Assembly (NCBI GenBank): GCA_035629475.1
Contig: DASPHS010000016.1
Span: forward strand, 1-25,994
Source: JARIHD01 sp035629475
Lineage (GTDB): Bacteria > Patescibacteriota > Saccharimonadia > Saccharimonadales > UBA4665
Direction: 5' to 3'
Length of the DNA: 25,994 nucleotides
Shown here: positions 23,085 to 25,994 of the stretch, in pieces
How positions within the stretch are numbered: position 1 is the first letter of the stretch
Layout of the letters: each line of letters starts with the position of its first letter
Notes under the pieces: generated by a model
Seen by the model: only the letters and a program-made list of their open reading frames with translations
Database searches by the model: none
What the model was told of the DNA's origin: nothing
Made by a program: the position numbers and the translations under genes

Positions 23085-24800
23085 ATGAAAATGTCTAAAC
23101 TGTTCGGAAAGCCATCTAAAACCGAGGGAAGCGACTACAAAATTCCCTCACACCGTTTGCTGGTGCAAGCAGGCTTTATACGTGAGTCTACTGCGGGCCG
23201 CTACTATTTGTTGCCTTTAGGGCTCAAAGTCCACGAGAATATTATCAAAGTCGTACGCAAGCATATGAATGCTGCTGATGCACAGGAATTAGTGATGCCT
23301 ACGCTACACCCTTTGGAGCTCTGGCAGGAAACAAATCGTACCACCTCAGTCAGCTTTGAGTTGATGAAGATAACCGACCGTCGTGGTGCGGATTTTGCGC
23401 TAGGCGGGACGGCTGAGGAGATGGCCGTCGATTTGATACGCAAGTTTAATATCAGTTATCGTGACTTACCCTTTAACGTCTACCAGTTCTCGAATAAATT
23501 TCGTGATGAGATGCGTGCCCGCGGTGGGTTGCTCCGTGTCCGTGAATTTATGATGAAGGATGCCTATAGCTTTAGCACTGAGGAGCAATTTAAGGCAATT
23601 TACCAGGAAATGTGGGATACCTATAAAGCTATTTTCGCTGAATTGGGTTTGAATGTAGACGTCGTCGCGGCCGATAATGGCTATATTGGCGGTGAATATT
23701 GTCATGAATTTGTTGCCGAAAGCGATCAGGGTGAAAGCCGCTATTTTATCGACCCACAAAGCGGCTATGCTGCCCATGAAGATGTAGCAACCTTCCGTGT
23801 GGAAGACAAGAACGTGGATGAAGAACTGCGTGCTATGCAGCCGGTAGACGCTGAGCGGGGACCAACCATGGAAGACGGTGTGCGGTTCCACGATTTGCCC
23901 CTCTGGCAGCAGACCAAGGATGTACTATTCTTCGATGAGGCGACTAAGCGATATATTTTGGCTATTATCCGCGGTGACTTTGACGTCAACGAAACGAAGC
24001 TGATGCAGGCGGCAGGGGCCTGGGAGTTGCGCGCTGCCACAGAAGAAGAAGTGCGTGAAGACCTGGGTAGCGAGCCTGGCTTTATCTCGCCAATCGGTAT
24101 GGTTAAACAAGGCAAAAAGTCTGGGTTCCCAGTGGTGATTGTCGGTGACGCCTCCTTACGCACAGTGCGTAATATGTATGGCGGCGCCAACCAAAAGAAC
24201 AAGGATATTCTTAATATCAACATCGACCGTGACTTCACGCCGGATATTGAGGCTGATATCGCATTAGCACAAGCAGGTATGAAAAGCGCTGATGGCGGCG
24301 AGCTTGTCGAGAAGAAGGGTATTGAAGTCGGAAATATTTTCCAGCTCGGCTACCACTACACTAATTTGATGAAGGATGCCGAATTTACAAACGAATCAGG
24401 TACCCGTGAGAAGTACTACATGGGTTGTTATGGTATCGGTATCGGTCGTACCTTGGCTGCGGTTGTTGAGGCCTTTCACGATGATAAAGGCATCCTGTGG
24501 CCGGCGTCTATCGCGCCTTACCGTGTGTATATAGCAAGCTTGGGCACGAGTGAAGCGGTACAAAATGCGGCTAATGAGCTGTATGAGCACTTGACTAGCG
24601 CAGGGATTGAGGTACTATATGACGACCGAGATGTGCGACCGGGTGAGAAATTCGCAGATGCCGACCTCATGGGCATTCCATACCGAATCGTCGTAAGTGA
24701 AAAAACGATCGCGAACGCGCAATACGAGGTTAAAGCCCGCGCCGAGGCCGAGGCAAGCTTCCTTAGCTTGACAGAGGTGATAAAAAGGGTCGCCTCTTAA
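23085..24800 (+). CDS. proS: Prolyl-tRNA synthetase, bacterial type with editing domain
   Basis: The 571-residue enzyme charges tRNA-Pro. The class II core shows TAEE at 109-112, motif 2 around 139-163 (FRDEMRARGGLLRVREFMMK) and motif 3 (YGIGIGRTLAAVVEAF). A YbaK-like editing insert occupies roughly 228-400, with GDFDVNETKL corresponding to the family's GDxxVNExK, so it should clear mischarged Ala-tRNA-Pro. A C-terminal anticodon-binding domain ends the chain (VLYDDRDVRPGEKFADADLM). Length and layout are those of the bacterial ProS. It follows the rseP cluster as in many bacteria, here behind a 135-base spacer with a possible leader peptide. Confidence 0.96.
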   Translation: MKMSKLFGKPSKTEGSDYKIPSHRLLVQAGFIRESTAGRYYLLPLGLKVHENIIKVVRKHMNAADAQELVMPTLHPLELWQETNRTTSVSFELMKITDRRGADFALGGTAEEMAVDLIRKFNISYRDLPFNVYQFSNKFRDEMRARGGLLRVREFMMKDAYSFSTEEQFKAIYQEMWDTYKAIFAELGLNVDVVAADNGYIGGEYCHEFVAESDQGESRYFIDPQSGYAAHEDVATFRVEDKNVDEELRAMQPVDAERGPTMEDGVRFHDLPLWQQTKDVLFFDEATKRYILAIIRGDFDVNETKLMQAAGAWELRAATEEEVREDLGSEPGFISPIGMVKQGKKSGFPVVIVGDASLRTVRNMYGGANQKNKDILNINIDRDFTPDIEADIALAQAGMKSADGGELVEKKGIEVGNIFQLGYHYTNLMKDAEFTNESGTREKYYMGCYGIGIGRTLAAVVEAFHDDKGILWPASIAPYRVYIASLGTSEAVQNAANELYEHLTSAGIEVLYDDRDVRPGEKFADADLMGIPYRIVVSEKTIANAQYEVKARAEAEASFLSLTEVIKRVAS

Positions 24801-24809
24801 AGCGGCAGT

Positions 24810-24818
24810 TGCTATAAT
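24810..24818 (+). promoter_or_regulatory. Extended -10 promoter of greA
   Basis: TGCTATAAT is a perfect extended -10 element ten bases after the proS stop codon; the -35 region is poor. Transcription would start near 24825, just upstream of the greA Shine-Dalgarno GGAG. Confidence 0.65.
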
Positions 24819-24839
24819 AACAACCAAGGAGACATGAGC

Positions 24840-25301
24840 ATGAAGAAACAATTCCATCTTACCCAGCAGGGTGTTGACGAACTGAAGAAAGAACTTGCAG
24901 ACCTAATTTCTCTCCGTTCCGAAATTGCAAACCGCATTAAAACTGCTCGCGAATTTGGTGACCTTAGTGAAAATATGGAATATAGCGCTGCGCGTCAGGA
25001 TCAGGAACGCAACGAAGCCCGTATTTCTGAAATCGAACATATTCTTGCTAACGTACAGGTTATTACTGCCCCAAAAAGCGACAGTAAAGTAGTACTTGGC
25101 TCTACCGTAAAGCTGAAGAGCGATAGCGGCAAGGCTAAAGAGTTCCAGGTTGTTGGTACCGTTGAGGCTGACCCCCTGAACGGCAAGATTTCCGACGAAT
25201 CACCAATCGGCAAAGCCCTTATGGGTAAAAAAGAAGGTGAGCAAGTAGAGATTAAGCTGCCAGCAGAAACCATTTGCTACACCATCGTAGACATTGGCTA
25301 G
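24840..25301 (+). CDS. greA: Transcription elongation factor GreA
   Basis: GreA inserts a coiled coil into the RNA polymerase secondary channel and stimulates cleavage of backtracked transcripts. The start is the ATG at 24840 (153 residues), because GGAG at 24828-24831 is 8 bases upstream of it but only 2 bases from the ATG at 24834. The N-terminal coiled coil (residues about 8-72) has the acidic tip DLSEN with Asp41 and Glu44. The C-terminal FKBP-like domain shows VVLGSTVKL and ISDESPIGKALMGKKEGE. Length is typical. It has its own promoter and terminator. Confidence 0.96.
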   Translation: MKKQFHLTQQGVDELKKELADLISLRSEIANRIKTAREFGDLSENMEYSAARQDQERNEARISEIEHILANVQVITAPKSDSKVVLGSTVKLKSDSGKAKEFQVVGTVEADPLNGKISDESPIGKALMGKKEGEQVEIKLPAETICYTIVDIG

Positions 25302-25307
25302 GCATCC

Positions 25308-25321
25308 ATAGCAGCTGCTAT
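25308..25321. repeat. 14-base perfect palindrome after greA
   Basis: ATAGCAGCTGCTAT is its own reverse complement and lies between the greA stop and its terminator. It has no T-run. Role unknown; it could be a protein-binding site or an extra RNA hairpin. Confidence 0.5.
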
Positions 25322-25329
25322 CCATCTAC

Positions 25330-25362
25330 AAAGAGCTCCCGCGGACGCAGCAGGGGCTCTTT
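25330..25362 (+). terminator. Terminator after greA
   Basis: AAAGAGCTCC (25330-25339) pairs with GGGGCTCTTT (25353-25362), ten pairs with one G-T wobble, around a 13-base loop and followed by CTCT. It is an intrinsic terminator with a modest T-tract. Confidence 0.7.
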
Positions 25363-25373
25363 CTCTGTAAATA

Positions 25374-25382
25374 TGCTAAAAT
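25374..25382 (+). promoter_or_regulatory. Extended -10 promoter of lysS
   Basis: TGCTAAAAT is an extended -10 element whose last base is 9 bases before the lysS ATG, which predicts a leaderless mRNA. No clear -35 box is seen. Confidence 0.55.
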
Positions 25383-25391
25383 AGGTGCAAT

Positions 25392-25994
25392 ATGGCTACA
25401 TTAAAAGACTTTCGCGATGAGCGGTTGCGCAAATTGGGTGAGCTCAAGGATTTGGGTGTTAATCCATATCCGGCTCGCTCTGAGCGGACCCACAAACTTA
25501 TACAAATAACTAATGATTTTTCATCTTTAGATGGTCAACAGGTGAGTGTTGTAGGGCGAATCACTAATATCCGCAAATTCGGCAAGATTGCTTTCATTGT
25601 AGTGCGGGATGCGACTGGTAATCTGCAGCTATTTTTGCGGAGTGGGATCGTTGAAGGCTTGCACCCTACTGAAAGTCAGATTGGGATGGAGCAACTGCCA
25701 CTACTGGATAGTGGCGATTTTGTTGAAGCTCACGGCACTGTCATTAAAACGCAGACAGGTGAGGTATCTGTTGAGGTACAACAGTTGCGGCTACTTACGA
25801 AAGCACTTCGCCCGCTGCCAACAGATGGATTTACCAATAAGGAAGAGCGGCTGCGTCGGCGCTATGTCGATACTAATGCCAACCCTGATGTCTATGCACG
25901 CTTTTTGCGTAGAAGTGCCTTTTGGCAAGCTACCCGTGAATTCCTGATGGGCGAAGGGTTTGTCGAGATGAATACTCCGGTGCTGGAGCTGACA
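25392..25994 (+). CDS. lysS: Lysyl-tRNA synthetase, class II, 3' end cut by the window
   Basis: The frame is open from ATG 25392 to the window end, giving 201 residues of a protein usually about 490-500 long. The N-terminal OB-fold for anticodon binding is clear (VSVVGRITNIRKFGKIAFIV, VRDATGNLQLFL, GDFVEAHGTVIKTQTGEVSV). The start of the class II catalytic core follows: LRPLP, then EERLRRRYVD and FLRRSAFWQATREFLMGEGF with VEMNTPVL, the usual motif 1 region. It charges tRNA-Lys. AGGTG lies inside the 9 bases before the ATG. It follows greA, a neighbour pairing common in bacteria. Confidence 0.94.
   Translation, partial: MATLKDFRDERLRKLGELKDLGVNPYPARSERTHKLIQITNDFSSLDGQQVSVVGRITNIRKFGKIAFIVVRDATGNLQLFLRSGIVEGLHPTESQIGMEQLPLLDSGDFVEAHGTVIKTQTGEVSVEVQQLRLLTKALRPLPTDGFTNKEERLRRRYVDTNANPDVYARFLRRSAFWQATREFLMGEGFVEMNTPVLELT

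Noticed and set aside
25609..25947. Plus-strand ORF of 112 codons near the window end
   Set aside because: It lies in another frame of lysS, whose frame is clear from the OB-fold and class II motifs.

Overview
The window looks like chromosomal DNA of a small, host-dependent bacterium of the Candidate Phyla Radiation, most likely a Candidatus Saccharibacteria (TM7) relative. The clues are a very large secreted beta-repeat protein whose mature N-terminus carries a motif (NTINFQARLL) that I associate from memory with TM7 surface proteins; a type B L31; a reduced rpsB-tsf-frr-uppS-rseP-proS cluster that lacks pyrH, cdsA and dxr; and many genes that start only 8-10 bases after a good -10 box. The lineage call is inference from memory of these families; no search was run. 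The genetic code looks standard, but TGA is used as a stop only once among 23 gene ends that can be read.

Layout. 1-7567: two large modular surface proteins on the + strand, the first cut by the window edge, separated by a small convergent membrane-protein gene. They share a homologous module, and the second ends in a peptidase S74-type intramolecular chaperone followed by a lectin-like beta domain. 7613-9734: a small membrane-anchored protein, then parA-parB. 9769-10446 (-): signal peptidase I. 10528-14335 (+): a possible 26-codon leader ORF, a LytR-CpsA-Psr protein, a polytopic membrane protein and an HtrA-type protease. 14361-17750 (-): prmC, prfA, rpmE and a TerC-like DUF475 membrane protein. 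17934-22949 (+): rpsB, tsf, an unrecognised 138-residue gene in the usual pyrH slot, frr, uppS, rseP and a CPBP-family membrane protease. 22967-25994 (+): a possible proline-rich leader peptide, proS, greA and the start of lysS.

How it works together. Much of the window is core information processing: ribosomal proteins, elongation, release and recycling factors, release-factor methylation, two aminoacyl-tRNA synthetases and GreA. The rest is cell-envelope work: secretion and signal cleavage by LepB, undecaprenyl phosphate carrier synthesis by UppS, polymer attachment to the wall by the LCP protein, membrane and envelope proteolysis by RseP, HtrA and the CPBP protein, and display of large adhesin-like proteins. 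Chromosome partitioning sits between the two sets.

The most interesting non-coding signals are (i) a short ORF before proS with four proline codons in its last ten, whose sequence can pair with the proS Shine-Dalgarno; (ii) a structured roughly 95-base leader before rpsB that carries an anti-Shine-Dalgarno-like CCTCCT; and (iii) the repeated -10-to-ATG spacing that predicts leaderless mRNAs. There is no gene-free stretch longer than about 190 bases. I saw no tRNA, rRNA, CRISPR array or insertion sequence.
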